A stretch of DNA of 64,000 nucleotides from DSYU01 sp963827605 (GCA_963827605.1 CAWHBK010000003.1:682001-746000); one strand, 5' to 3'. Positions 8,322 to 17,172 are shown, counted from the first letter of the stretch. Notes: generated by a model not told the origin, from the letters alone. Made by a program: numbers and translations.

Positions 8322-8405
8322 GGAACCATTGGAAAACGACCTACGGTGCGAGGAGAAAAGCCGACCGTCTGGAGTTCTTCCCCACTGCTTATGGAGTGTT
8401 AGCGG

Positions 8406-8960
8406 ATGTTAATTTTAGAAACCGAGCGCCTGATCCTGTATGCATTGACCCGCGATCATTTGGAAATGGCGTTAAATGATATACCCCGGTTGTCCACGGA
8501 ACTCGAAGTGGCTACCACGCCGGATGTGTTTTCCGAAGAGTCGCGCCAGGCGATGATGATCAAAATATCGCGGATGGATCACGCCGAGCTGCAGATGCAT
8601 CCCTGGTACACATACTTTCTGCTGGTGCACGCCAAAGATCGGGTGGCAATTGGCGTGTGCGGTTTTAAAGGCGCGCCCACGTTGTTTGGCTCAGTTGAGT
8701 TGGGTTACGCGATGCACGAGGGTTTCCGCAACCACGGCTATATGACTGAGGCCGTCCAGGCACTGGTGGAATGGGCATTCACGCATGACAACTGCCAGCG
8801 GGTCACGGCCGAAACGCTGCCGGATAACTTTGCCTCGCAGCGCGTACTGCAAAAAGCCGGGCTGACGCTGGACCGCACGGGTGAGAATATGCTGTACTGG
8901 AAAGTGGATCGCGAAGAGGTGGAGGAACGTGAGGAGGGCAGACGGTTCGGTGAAGCGTGA
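8406..8960 (+). CDS. GNAT family N-acetyltransferase, RimJ/RimL type
   Basis: The 184-aa protein opens with LETERLILYALTRDHLEMAL, the usual start of RimJ/RimL-like acetyltransferases, and has the acetyl-CoA binding region ELGYAMHEGFRNHGYMTEAV followed by ETLPDNFASQRVLQKAGL. Such proteins transfer acetyl groups to N termini of ribosomal proteins or to small amines. The C-terminal tail is charged (EEVEEREEGRRFGEA). It appears to be transcribed alone from the promoter at 8293. The acceptor is unknown. Confidence 0.88.
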   Translation: MLILETERLILYALTRDHLEMALNDIPRLSTELEVATTPDVFSEESRQAMMIKISRMDHAELQMHPWYTYFLLVHAKDRVAIGVCGFKGAPTLFGSVELGYAMHEGFRNHGYMTEAVQALVEWAFTHDNCQRVTAETLPDNFASQRVLQKAGLTLDRTGENMLYWKVDREEVEEREEGRRFGEA

Positions 8961-9027
8961 AATGTGAGGGGAAAGCGCGACATGTTATTTGTGATCTGTT
9001 ATCCGGTATTTGGGAGGAGTGGGTTTG

Positions 9028-10041
9028 ATGCGGGTCTGGCGAGTATGGAAGATTATCGGGGTGATTTTAGTCACAGCGGGGTGCGGCGCGGGGTGCGGGG
9101 GACAGGCAACAGAGCCGGCCGTTTTTTTGACCACGGCGCCGGCGCAGGTTAGCTCCTACTCCGCTACTTCTACCCTGGAGCCAACAACGGAGCGCGCTGT
9201 ACCGAACCATGCACCAACGGATCCCGGAGCAACACTCACCGCGGTTCCGTCTCCCCCTCTCACGCACACGCTTGCGCCAGCTACCCCGACCTTTGACCCA
9301 CAAACCTGGGTTGATTTGCCCGTGATTCCCGCATTCAGCCCGCGCGCGGTGGAAATACTGCGGGATGGGCTTGCCAAAGGCAACAACCCGCGCGCCTTTT
9401 CAAAAATTGGCGACTGCGAGAGTCAGGCCTCCTGGTTCCTGGAAAATTTTGACCGGGACGCGCAGTATTATTCACTGGGCGCCTATGAAGCAGAATTAAG
9501 CCCGGTGGTTGCGTATTACAACGGATCGTTCAAACGCGTCAGCCTGGCTGCCCGCCAGGGTTTTACCTCCGCTTCGCTGATGGCGCCCTTGTGGGCCAAC
9601 AAGGAGCTGTGCGAGAAGAATGAAGGGCCGCTGGCCTGCGAGTATCGCTTGCAGCGCCCGAGCATGGCTTTTGTCATGCTTGGCACGAATGACGCCTCCA
9701 ACCCCAAGACTTTCGAAGGGCACATGCGCAAAATAATCGAGTACTCTATCCGCCAGGGAGTGCTGCCAGTGCTGGGCACCAAGGCTGACAACGTCGAAAA
9801 GGATCATTTCATCAATGCCACCATCGCCCGCCTGGGAGCTGAATACGGCGTGCCGGTGTGGAATTTCTGGGCCGCCCTCCAGGATCTGCCGAAGAAAGGG
9901 CTGCAAGAGGACGGCGTGCATCTCACCTTTGGCAACACGCGCTTTAACGACCCGGCCAATATGAAAAATGCGTGGCCGGTACGCAACCTGAATGCGCTCC
10001 AGATTCTAAAGTTGGTGATGGAAAACACCACAGGCAAATAG
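9028..10041 (+). CDS. SGNH/GDSL-like lipoprotein, paralogue 2, catalytic motifs kept
   Basis: This is a 337-aa secreted protein with a lipobox-like VTAGC near residue 19 and a Thr/Pro linker to about residue 100. The conserved part contains KIGDCES at the block I position (the usual nucleophile Ser of GDS is a Cys, with a Ser two residues on), MLGTND at block III and DGVHLT at block V. These are the three signature places of SGNH hydrolases, so an esterase-like activity on cell-surface or extracellular polymers is possible. GGAGGA lies 9 nt before the ATG at 9028. It is paralogous to 6047-7087, with Cys residues conserved at LCEKNEGPLACEYR. Confidence 0.78.
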   Translation: MRVWRVWKIIGVILVTAGCGAGCGGQATEPAVFLTTAPAQVSSYSATSTLEPTTERAVPNHAPTDPGATLTAVPSPPLTHTLAPATPTFDPQTWVDLPVIPAFSPRAVEILRDGLAKGNNPRAFSKIGDCESQASWFLENFDRDAQYYSLGAYEAELSPVVAYYNGSFKRVSLAARQGFTSASLMAPLWANKELCEKNEGPLACEYRLQRPSMAFVMLGTNDASNPKTFEGHMRKIIEYSIRQGVLPVLGTKADNVEKDHFINATIARLGAEYGVPVWNFWAALQDLPKKGLQEDGVHLTFGNTRFNDPANMKNAWPVRNLNALQILKLVMENTTGK

Positions 10042-10101
10042 GAGTCCGGTTTATTTTGCGCAGGGTTTTGCCACCGCCTGACCGGTTCGTAAAGCACACG
10101 A

Positions 10102-11970
10102 TTATCTTGAGCCGTTAACAGACTTTTCCGCTAAGTGATACGGCACATCGATGATGACGCGGGTGAAACCGGCAGTATGGCGATGATATAAGAGGGCTTC
10201 CTTGATCAACGCCGCCGACTGGTTGTGCAAAATATTATTCCACGGCCTGGCCGGGATAAGCTCGGCCAGAACCAGCACGGCCTGCTGGCCATCGTTATGC
10301 TCCTGATCCGTTTTTTCGAGGAAGCTGAGCAGCGGTTCAACGATCGAGCGCAGCGGCGAAGGCACAACGACCAGCTTTATATCGGGGAACCAGGCTTCCC
10401 AGATTTTCCGAATTTTTGTTTCGTCCGGGTTGATGTCGGTATCGATATATACTGCGGTTACATCCTCCGCGATCGAGCGAGCAAAGTTGACCGCGCTGAT
10501 CATCCCGCGGTGCACGCCGGATATGGGAATTACGACCCGCGGCCTGGGAAATGGGCGCAGTGAAGGCGGCAGGCCGTGCAGCGAAAGCTGGGCGGAAACG
10601 GATTTGTAATGGTTGCGGATGCGCAGAAATAAAATCACCAACAGCGGGATGATCAGGATCGAAATCCAGGCCCCTTCTACAAATTTGGTGATCCCAATAA
10701 TCAACAGGGTTATGGCCGTAACGAGTGCGCCCAGCCCGTTGAGTAACGACTTGAGATGCCAACCAGCGGAGCGCTCATGAAACCAATGCACGACCATACC
10801 AGATTGCGAGAGTGTAAAGGCACTAAAAGCACCCACCGCAAATAATGGCACCAGGGCATGGGTATCTCCATTAAATAGAATAATTAACAGCCCAGATATC
10901 ACCGCCAAAAGCATAATGCCATTATTGTAAACCAGCCGGTCGCCAATATTCGCCAGTTGACGCGGCAGGAACCGGTCCATAGACAGGATGGCTGCCACGC
11001 GCGGGAAACCGGCAAAGCTGGTATTTACCGCCACTGTCAGAATGCCCAGGGTAGTAATCTGCACAAGGTAATACCCTATTCCCGAACCCAGAATACGGTG
11101 CGCCAGCGCGGATAAAATCGTTTCATCCGGACCGGCAATAACGCCCAGGAACTGGGTCAGGCCCACGCTGCCGGCAAACATCAGGCCCATCAGAACGGCC
11201 ATAATGACTAAAGTCTGACGGGCATTCTTGGCCTCAGGCCGGCGGAATGCTGGAACACCATTGCTGATTGATTCAATGCCAGTTAGCGCTGTGCAGCCCA
11301 CAGCAAAGGAGTGCATAATCATGACCAAAGTCAAAGGTTGAACGGGCAATGGAGCAATCGATTGCACGGAAACCTCCGCCTGACTACCCGTTAGGGCCTT
11401 GATAATGCCTACCAACAGCATTCCAATGAAGGTAACCAGGAACATGTAAACCGGGACGGCCAGCGTGGTGCCGGTCTCGCGCATCCCGCGAAGGTTCAGC
11501 ATGGTAATCAAGAGTAACAGCCCCAAGGCCAGGAATATTCGGTAAGTCCACAATTCCGGGAAGGCCGAAGCCAGCGCCGCGACGCCAGCGGTTAAGCTGA
11601 CCGCGGCGTTGAGGATGTAATCCAGGAGCAGCGCGCTGCCAGCAACCAGCCCGGGAAGGGTGCCCAGGTTGGAGCGGGCTACCACATAGGACCCTCCCCC
11701 AGACGGATAGGCCAGGATGGTTTGCGCATAGGACAGCGCCACCACCACCAGCAAAATGACAATGGCCGTCGCAATTGGGAACTGAAAAGATAATCCCGCC
11801 GCGCCAGCAGCGAGCAGCCCGAGGTAAATTTCCTGGTTGGCATAAGCAACCGAGGCAAAAGCATCTGGTGAAAATGCCGCCAGCGCCTGCACCTTGTTAA
11901 GCTTTTTCTCAGCCAACATGCGGGACGGCAGCGGCGAGCCGACAATCCAATATTTTAACTTGTCAAACAT
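10102..11970 (-). CDS. APC family permease with cytosolic C-terminal domain
   Basis: The 622-aa protein starts MFDKLKYWIVGSPLPSRM and enters about twelve membrane segments of the amino acid/polyamine/organocation type (AFSPDAFASVAYANQEIYLGL, YPSGGGSYVVAR, GITKFVEGAWISILIIPLLV). The last 120 residues are soluble (VVIPISGVHRGMISAVNFARSIAEDVTAVYID), resembling a universal-stress-like regulatory domain seen in K+/amino acid permeases of this type. GGAGAGGG precedes the ATG at 11970; an earlier in-frame start at 12048 overlaps the upstream small gene and is unlikely. Transported solute unknown. Confidence 0.85.
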   Translation of the reverse strand: MFDKLKYWIVGSPLPSRMLAEKKLNKVQALAAFSPDAFASVAYANQEIYLGLLAAGAAGLSFQFPIATAIVILLVVVALSYAQTILAYPSGGGSYVVARSNLGTLPGLVAGSALLLDYILNAAVSLTAGVAALASAFPELWTYRIFLALGLLLLITMLNLRGMRETGTTLAVPVYMFLVTFIGMLLVGIIKALTGSQAEVSVQSIAPLPVQPLTLVMIMHSFAVGCTALTGIESISNGVPAFRRPEAKNARQTLVIMAVLMGLMFAGSVGLTQFLGVIAGPDETILSALAHRILGSGIGYYLVQITTLGILTVAVNTSFAGFPRVAAILSMDRFLPRQLANIGDRLVYNNGIMLLAVISGLLIILFNGDTHALVPLFAVGAFSAFTLSQSGMVVHWFHERSAGWHLKSLLNGLGALVTAITLLIIGITKFVEGAWISILIIPLLVILFLRIRNHYKSVSAQLSLHGLPPSLRPFPRPRVVIPISGVHRGMISAVNFARSIAEDVTAVYIDTDINPDETKIRKIWEAWFPDIKLVVVPSPLRSIVEPLLSFLEKTDQEHNDGQQAVLVLAELIPARPWNNILHNQSAALIKEALLYHRHTAGFTRVIIDVPYHLAEKSVNGSR

Positions 11971-12020
11971 ACACCCTCTCCATGCACCCCCTCGGCATAG
12001 AGATTGTACCAGATCCGGGT

Positions 12021-12215
12021 TTATCCGCGCGTGAGGCGCCGCAGCCACTCAGGCAGGAACGCCTCAGCGCTGCGCTTGACCGGGCGAGGTAAAACGGGCA
12101 GCGATTCATCTTCCTGGGGAGGAAGCGGAACCGGTGGTTTTTTCTCCTGGGGGGCTCGTTTCCCCAGCGCTTCGAAATCTTCCAAATGATCTGACTGATA
12201 ATCGAAGGGTTTCAT
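12021..12215 (-). CDS. Small Pro-rich hypothetical protein
   Basis: This 64-aa frame starts MKPFDYQSDHLEDFEALGKR, has a proline-rich middle (KKPPVPLPPQEDESLPVLPRP) and ends AFLPEWLRRLTRG, which could be an amphipathic helix. GGGGGG/TAGG stands directly before the ATG, and a TAAAAT -10 candidate lies upstream (12267-12272, reverse strand). It ends 50 bp before the APC permease gene on the same strand and may be cotranscribed with it. I do not recognise the family; the ribosome site and codon pattern favour a real gene. Confidence 0.55.
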   Translation of the reverse strand: MKPFDYQSDHLEDFEALGKRAPQEKKPPVPLPPQEDESLPVLPRPVKRSAEAFLPEWLRRLTRG

Positions 12216-12340
12216 CCTACCCCCCTATAACAATAAGTAACAATAAATATATGCATAATCGAACTGATTTTACCCAATTTTTGGCGTAATTCGATTAAGA
12301 GAATCGTTAACAAAGGATTAAGGCAGGTTGCGTGCGGTCA

Positions 12341-14119
12341 CTACTGATAGGGTACCTCAACGACTGCTGCTGCGATCTGCAACTCCATCTGGGCCAGCTC
12401 CTGCTTCACGCGGGCAAGCACCTGTTCTAAGGGAACAATTTCGCGTTCGGCGCAGTCGCGGCGCTTCAATTCCACCCCGCCGGCCTGCAAGCCGCGCTCG
12501 GAAACGGTCAGGCGCAGCGGCAGGCCGATCAGGTCGGCGTCTTTGAATTTGACCCCCGGCGACTCCTCGCGGTCGTCGTAAAGCGGCTCGAGCCCGGCTG
12601 CGCACAGCGCCTGGTAGAGACGATCGGCTTCCGCGATGTTGGCCGCGCCGCTCGCTTTGCCAACCAGAACAATCAGATGAACCGGGTACGGGGCGACGGT
12701 CACTGGCCAGACCAGGCCATTTTCATCGCGGTGCTCCTCGGCGACGCAGGCCAGCAGGCGAGTGATACCAATGCCGTACGAGCCCATCACCAAGGGTTTC
12801 TCCTGGCCATCGGCAGTGGAGAATGTGGCGCCCAGCGCGCCGGAATAGCGCGTGCCAAGTTTGAAGATATTGCCGACTTCCACACCGCGGACGGCCCGCA
12901 GCGGAGCGCCGCATTTGACACAGGCATCCCCTTCGCGCGCGGCGACCAGGTCGGTAACAATCTGGGCGGTGTAGTCGCGGCCGTAATTGACGTTGAGCAA
13001 GTGGTAGCCGGCTTCGTTCGCGCCGGAGACCAGGTTCGACTCACGGGTGACCAGCTCATCAACCACCACCAGCACGTTCTTTAAGCCAACCGGCGAGGCA
13101 TAGCCCGGCACGGCGCCCACGGCGATGATTTCCTCCTCGGTGGCCGGGCGCAAGGCGCGGGCGTGGAGAGCGTTCGCAAGCTTGGTTTCGTTCAGTTCCA
13201 TGTCCCCGCGCACCACGGCAAACACAAACTGGTCGCGGGCGGGTTGGCCTTTGGCACCCATGGAGGCGACCATAAAGACCGCCTTGGCAGTCTGGGACTC
13301 AGCAATGTTCAAGAAACGAGCCAGGTCGGCAATGGTTTTGCAGTCCGGTGTGGCAACTTTTTCCATCGAGCGGGCCGGCGGCATATCATCATTATGGGCC
13401 TTGCGCGCGGCTGCTACCTGGCGGTTCGCGGCGTAGCCACAGGCATCGCACAAGATAAGCGTATCCTCCCCGATGGGGGCCAGGTACATGTACTCGTGCG
13501 CCAGCTCGCCGCCCATCATGCCCACATCCGAGCTGACCGCGATCACCCGCAATCCGCAGCGGTGGAAGATATTGAAGTAGGCCTGGTAATGACTGCGATA
13601 CTGGCGGTCCAGCCCGGCGAAGTCGGCATCCAGCGAGTAGGAGTCCTTCATGATGAATTCGCGACCGCGGATCAGCCCGGAGCGCGGGCGGGGTTCATCG
13701 CGCCACTTGGTCTGGATCTGGTAAACCAGCACTGGGAGCTGGCGGTAGGAGCGGATTTCTTTGCGCGCCAGGTCGGTCACCACCTCTTCGTGGGTCATGC
13801 CAAGAACCATGTCGCGGCCCGAGCGGTCTTTAAAGCGGCCCAACTCAGCGTCGATCTCATACCAGCGACCGCTCTCCTGCCACAGTTCCGCGGGATGGAC
13901 GACCGGCATACTGATTTCCTGCCCGCCGATGGCTTCGATCTCCTGGCGGATGATATTCTCAATCCGGGCCATGGCCCGGTGCGCCAGAGGCAGGTAGCTG
14001 AACACGCCCGTGGCAAGCTGGCGGATAAAGCCTGCCCGCAGCAAAAACTGGTGGCTGGCCACATCGGCTTCTGACGGGGCTTCACGCAACGTGGTGCTGA
14101 ATATCCGTGACATGCGCAT
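12341..14119 (-). CDS. proS: Prolyl-tRNA synthetase
   Basis: The 592-aa class II synthetase charges tRNA-Pro. Visible are the N-terminal LLRAGFIRQLATGVFSYLPL block, motif 2 (WRDEPRPRSGLIRGREFIMK), an inserted editing domain between roughly residues 235 and 400 (ARFLNIAESQTAKAVFM, LANALHARALRPATEEEI), motif 3 (LVMGSYGIGITRLLACVAEE) and a C-terminal anticodon-binding domain. This is the bacterial long form with the INS editing domain, normal in length. AGGAG lies 7 nt before the ATG at 14119. It has its own promoter (14322-14349) and a structured leader with an attenuator-like terminator. Confidence 0.97.
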   Translation of the reverse strand: MRMSRIFSTTLREAPSEADVASHQFLLRAGFIRQLATGVFSYLPLAHRAMARIENIIRQEIEAIGGQEISMPVVHPAELWQESGRWYEIDAELGRFKDRSGRDMVLGMTHEEVVTDLARKEIRSYRQLPVLVYQIQTKWRDEPRPRSGLIRGREFIMKDSYSLDADFAGLDRQYRSHYQAYFNIFHRCGLRVIAVSSDVGMMGGELAHEYMYLAPIGEDTLILCDACGYAANRQVAAARKAHNDDMPPARSMEKVATPDCKTIADLARFLNIAESQTAKAVFMVASMGAKGQPARDQFVFAVVRGDMELNETKLANALHARALRPATEEEIIAVGAVPGYASPVGLKNVLVVVDELVTRESNLVSGANEAGYHLLNVNYGRDYTAQIVTDLVAAREGDACVKCGAPLRAVRGVEVGNIFKLGTRYSGALGATFSTADGQEKPLVMGSYGIGITRLLACVAEEHRDENGLVWPVTVAPYPVHLIVLVGKASGAANIAEADRLYQALCAAGLEPLYDDREESPGVKFKDADLIGLPLRLTVSERGLQAGGVELKRRDCAEREIVPLEQVLARVKQELAQMELQIAAAVVEVPYQ

Positions 14120-14188
14120 GATCGATCTCCTAAGAACTGCTTGTTGTTGGCTTTTCGCAAAAACCAGATGCCAATCGCAAAATAAAAA

Positions 14189-14211
14189 CCCCCGGGCTTT
14201 GGTCCCGAGGG
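14189..14211 (-). terminator. Attenuator-like intrinsic terminator in the proS leader
   Basis: On the reverse strand CCCTCGGG and CCCGGGGG form an 8-bp stem with one G-U pair and a 7-nt loop, followed at once by TTTTTATTTT. It lies 70 nt upstream of the proS start and downstream of the proS promoter, so it must be bypassed for proS to be expressed. This is the expected position of a T-box or other attenuation terminator. Confidence 0.8.
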
Positions 14212-14312
14212 TGTGGATAACCGTGAAAGCGGTACGCTACCTACCCGTGTAAACCGAAAGCCCAACCGTGGGGTTGGCTGGCAGGCAACTGGGTAGGGAA
14301 GTAGAACGATAA
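14212..14312 (-). promoter_or_regulatory. Structured proS leader, T-box-like or novel
   Basis: Between the promoter and the attenuator the transcript can form a strong hairpin (CCAACC-CCAC-GGTTGG near 14261-14276, extended with a bulge), enclosed by a long-range helix between CTACCC and GGGTAG, with an outer CTAC/GTAG pairing. The segment just before the terminator reads GTAGCGTACCGC, close to but not the T-box consensus (the UGGN bulge that pairs with tRNA NCCA is not seen). It may be a divergent T-box or another sensor of proline or tRNA-Pro. Confidence 0.5.
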
Positions 14313-14321
14313 CATGTGCAT

Positions 14322-14349
14322 AGTATAGCAAAATTTGCCTCAAAATCAA
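14322..14349 (-). promoter_or_regulatory. proS promoter
   Basis: On the reverse strand TTGATT (14344-14349) and TATACT (14322-14327) are separated by 16 bp. The predicted start near 14315 gives a leader of about 195 nt for proS. Confidence 0.65.
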
Positions 14350-14477
14350 GGGATTTTGCCGCTTTTCGTTAACCAACTGTAAAAAGTGAATCGAGAAAAG
14401 GTCTGTACAATAAGATGGTATTCTCTTCCGTATTGACTACTGGCTGCTAAATAAAACCGCGTACAAGGATTCGAACA

Positions 14478-16016
14478 ATGATGTCTTTCTCGCCAAAACG
14501 CATTGGGTACACACTCATGGCTCTTATGCTGCTGCTCATGCTCAGCGCGTGCAGTTTTTCCTTACCCACATTGGGGGGTGTGAAGGGACTGCCAACCGGG
14601 ACTCCGGAAAGCGGCGCGGCGCCCGGTGGAGCAGACGCGGAAGAGTCGCCTTCCGCGACCTCGGATGTGAACGTACCCGCCGGTTCAGACCAACCGGTAG
14701 GTGAGGCAGGGATCAGCGCAGAGGATTTCAACGATCCGGAAAACCCACCGCATGGTTTAATCCTTTTCACAAGCACTGCCGAACAACCCTTTCAGAATGT
14801 ACAAGGTACAACGATCAGCAACCCGAACGCTGAACGGTACCTGTGGGCCATTTCCACGGATGGCGTGCGCGCCGGGCGGGTGAGCCCAGAGGGCATGGGA
14901 ACGGCGCTGTTTGTGCCTGAAGCATCAAGCAAAAAGAGCAAGGTCCTTGCAAATGGGTTCCAATCGCCAGGCGAACAAATCGAGCCGGTCCAAATGCCAG
15001 AAGAATGTGGGGAAGCGGGCGGTGCGAGCTGCAGCGGCTTTCAATTCTCCTATAACGGGAATATGCTGGCATATTTTAAAGGCCCGGATTCGTGCGGGCG
15101 CGTGCTGACCCTGTACGATATCACGGCGCAAAAGCAGGCCAGCACCTGGCAAAACGTACACTGGGCATATTTCTTTGAGAATGGGAGCTTGATCTTTGCG
15201 CTGGGGGACTGCGAATCGCAGACGGCCTATCTTTACTACCCCAATACGGGGAAGCAGGCTGGGGTTGCGAAGGTGGGTAAGGCGTTTTGGAACCCCACTC
15301 ATACAGCGGTAATTTTTCAGGTGCAGGGTGAACCCGAAATGCAATCCGGGTTATGGGGCTTTCATCTGGAAACATCCAAGGTGTTCATGTGGCCCTCCAA
15401 AGAAATGGTCATCGAAGACACCCCCATCTGGCTGGCAGACGGCGACCATTTTGTTTTCCAACACCAACCGTTCAAGTATGATAAAAGCACAAAGGACGCT
15501 ATTCTGAATGGTCCGCGCCAGATCGTCCTGATGAACGCGAGAACGCGCAGCCAGAGCCTGCTGGCCTTTGACGCGCGCAGCAACTATCACCTATGCGGCG
15601 CGGCGGATTTGGCGGACAGCAACGCGGTGGGTTTACCCTGCGAGCAGACATATGATACCTGGCTGCACGTGCTGCGCCAGCCTTACCAATCCGTGCGCTT
15701 CCCGGCCGCCGAGCGAACCACGCCAGCGGTCCGCTGCGCGCTGTACGGTCTGGACTGCGAGGATGCGCCCGAAATTCTGGCGCTCGACTGGCAAACGGGC
15801 AAGCAGTATCCGTGGGAAGAGGCGCGGGTACCTGAGGCAACCGCCACGCCCGGAGCACACCGCCCTGACCTGGACAAAGAGCCGTTTTACCAGGACCCCG
15901 AAGGAGAATTTGCCTTTTACCTAGGACAAAGCGGGAAGACGCTGTGGTACGTTCCGCGCGACCGCGAGCCGACGTTATGGGTGCAAGACGGAGAAAATTT
16001 CCTGTATTTGCCGTAG
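14478..16016 (+). CDS. Lipoprotein with beta-propeller-like repeats, unknown function
   Basis: This is a 512-aa lipoprotein precursor: a basic N terminus, hydrophobic core and lipobox LLMLSAC (Cys about residue 25), followed by a Gly/Ala/Ser/Pro-rich linker. The mature protein has repeating strands such as YLWAISTDGVRAGRVSPEG, FFENGSLIFALGDCESQTAYLYY and DGDHFVFQHQPF that resemble TolB/WD-type blades, and many cysteines. It ends LWVQDGENFLYLP. The gap before it (14350-14477) shows TACAAT (14406-14411) as a possible -10 but no clear ribosome site. I do not recognise a specific family. Confidence 0.75.
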   Translation: MMSFSPKRIGYTLMALMLLLMLSACSFSLPTLGGVKGLPTGTPESGAAPGGADAEESPSATSDVNVPAGSDQPVGEAGISAEDFNDPENPPHGLILFTSTAEQPFQNVQGTTISNPNAERYLWAISTDGVRAGRVSPEGMGTALFVPEASSKKSKVLANGFQSPGEQIEPVQMPEECGEAGGASCSGFQFSYNGNMLAYFKGPDSCGRVLTLYDITAQKQASTWQNVHWAYFFENGSLIFALGDCESQTAYLYYPNTGKQAGVAKVGKAFWNPTHTAVIFQVQGEPEMQSGLWGFHLETSKVFMWPSKEMVIEDTPIWLADGDHFVFQHQPFKYDKSTKDAILNGPRQIVLMNARTRSQSLLAFDARSNYHLCGAADLADSNAVGLPCEQTYDTWLHVLRQPYQSVRFPAAERTTPAVRCALYGLDCEDAPEILALDWQTGKQYPWEEARVPEATATPGAHRPDLDKEPFYQDPEGEFAFYLGQSGKTLWYVPRDREPTLWVQDGENFLYLP

Positions 16017-16117
16017 GAAGAACTCGTTACCCAGGTGTATCTTTCCCCTCCTCCATTCCGTCTATTTAAGTAGAAACGGAAACCGGATTTCGGAATTGAC
16101 CTTTTGAGGAGGGAAGT

Positions 16118-16471
16118 ATGTCGAGCAAAAAACAATTCAGCCATTCTGTATCCATCGCCGGATGGGGCGCGTTGTTGATCTGGTGGGGGGCGGCGATTGC
16201 CATTGATCCCCTGACCATGGGTATGTGCGCGATTGGCACAGGCCTGATACTGCTGAGCATGAACGCGGCGCGGATGCTCAAAGGCGTGCGAACCGTGCGC
16301 ACTACCACGGTCATGGGCATCATCGCGCTGGCGTGGGGCGCGCTGGACCAGGCACGCAGCTTATTGGGTTTTCCAGAAGGCGTTTCCTTTGCGCTGCTGC
16401 TGATGGTCATCGGCCTGGTGGTATGGATGACGCTGCTATTTCCATACTCCGGCAAGGAAGAAGCGGCATAA
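16118..16471 (+). CDS. Small integral membrane protein
   Basis: This is a 117-aa protein with about four hydrophobic segments (GWGALLIWWGAAIAI, MGMCAIGTGLILLSMNAARML, TTVMGIIALAWGALDQARSLL and FALLLMVIGLVVWMTLLFPYS) and no recognisable motif. A strong GAGGAGGG lies just before the ATG. The pattern is like short uncharacterised membrane proteins next to sigma factors, and the ECF sigma gene follows 131 bp later, separated by a hairpin. No function assigned. Confidence 0.75.
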   Translation: MSSKKQFSHSVSIAGWGALLIWWGAAIAIDPLTMGMCAIGTGLILLSMNAARMLKGVRTVRTTTVMGIIALAWGALDQARSLLGFPEGVSFALLLMVIGLVVWMTLLFPYSGKEEAA

Positions 16472-16481
16472 GCGTAGAAGG

Positions 16482-16518
16482 CGCTGCCCGTTCCACAAAA
16501 TCCGTGGAATGGGCAGCG
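16482..16518. other. Intercistronic hairpin before the sigma factor gene
   Basis: CGCTGCCC-G-TTCCAC pairs with GTGGAA-T-GGGCAGCG around a 7-nt loop: 15 bp with one G-U. No T-tract follows. It is likely an mRNA processing or stability element, or a weak terminator, between 16118-16471 and the sigma gene; a TATAAT (16532-16537) follows and may be a separate sigma gene promoter. Confidence 0.7.
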
Positions 16519-16602
16519 TAAAGCCGCGGAGTATAATTGTGTGACAAGTTGTAATGGCAAATACCGGGCGACCACAAGGATCGCGCCCTACAGAAAAGAA
16601 CA

Positions 16603-17166
16603 ATGGATGAAACTGCTCTGGATTTTGACAAGATTTATGCAGACTACCACGCCCGGGTGCAGCGCTACCTGACGAACCTGGTAGGGGAAGATGAGGCAGA
16701 AGACCTGGCGCAGGTGGTGTTCACCCGGATCAGCCAGAACCTGCAAACCTTCCGGGGCGATTCAAAACTGTCCACGTGGATCTTTCGCATTGCCGCCAAC
16801 GCCGCCTTTGACCGCATGCGCCAGCCTTCTTTCCGTCAAACGCGCCAGGACCTGGCATTGGATGACGCGAGCGCTGAAGCGGTTGAGATCGCGGATCTCG
16901 ATTTCTGGACCGGCGAACCGGCGCAGTCGCTTGAACAGCAGGTACATCGCAAGCAGCGCGAAGAATGCTACTGCGGCGTTCTCAATGAGCTGCCGGAAAA
17001 TTACCGCGTGATCGTGCTGCTAAGCGAAATCGAAGGGTTCTGCGCCAAAGAAATCGCAACGATCCTTGGACTGAGCGTGGATGTGGTGAAAATTCGCCTG
17101 CACCGTGGCAGGGAAAAAGCCCTTGCGGCGCTTAAGAAACACTGCCATGCGGAAGACTGGCTCTAA
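16603..17166 (+). CDS. ECF-type RNA polymerase sigma factor
   Basis: The 187-aa protein has sigma region 2 (FDKIYADYHARVQRYLTNLV, EDEAEDLAQVVFTRISQNL, then FRGDSKLSTWIFRIAANAAF with the DRMRQ continuation) and region 4 (LNELPENYRVIVLLSEIEGF, CAKEIATILGLSVDVVKIRLHRGREKAL). It should direct RNA polymerase to a small stress or envelope regulon. No anti-sigma gene is adjacent: the next gene is convergent. A C-terminal HCHAEDWL with one His and one Cys is too short for a zinc anti-sigma domain. A TATAAT lies 66 bp before the start. Confidence 0.93.
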   Translation: MDETALDFDKIYADYHARVQRYLTNLVGEDEAEDLAQVVFTRISQNLQTFRGDSKLSTWIFRIAANAAFDRMRQPSFRQTRQDLALDDASAEAVEIADLDFWTGEPAQSLEQQVHRKQREECYCGVLNELPENYRVIVLLSEIEGFCAKEIATILGLSVDVVKIRLHRGREKALAALKKHCHAEDWL

Positions 17167-17172
17167 CGGACC

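Noticed and set aside
13163..14074. 303-aa plus-strand frame antisense to proS
   Set aside because: The proS frame is unambiguous; the antisense product is His/Gly-rich without domains.
14212..14312. Firm T-box riboswitch call for the proS leader
   Set aside because: The terminator and position fit, but the UGGN bulge and a clear specifier loop could not be found by eye; kept as a candidate only.
14461..14480. Sequence GGATTCGAAC resembling a tRNA T-arm
   Set aside because: The flanking bases cannot form the T-stem or an acceptor stem, and no anticodon arm lies at the right distance.
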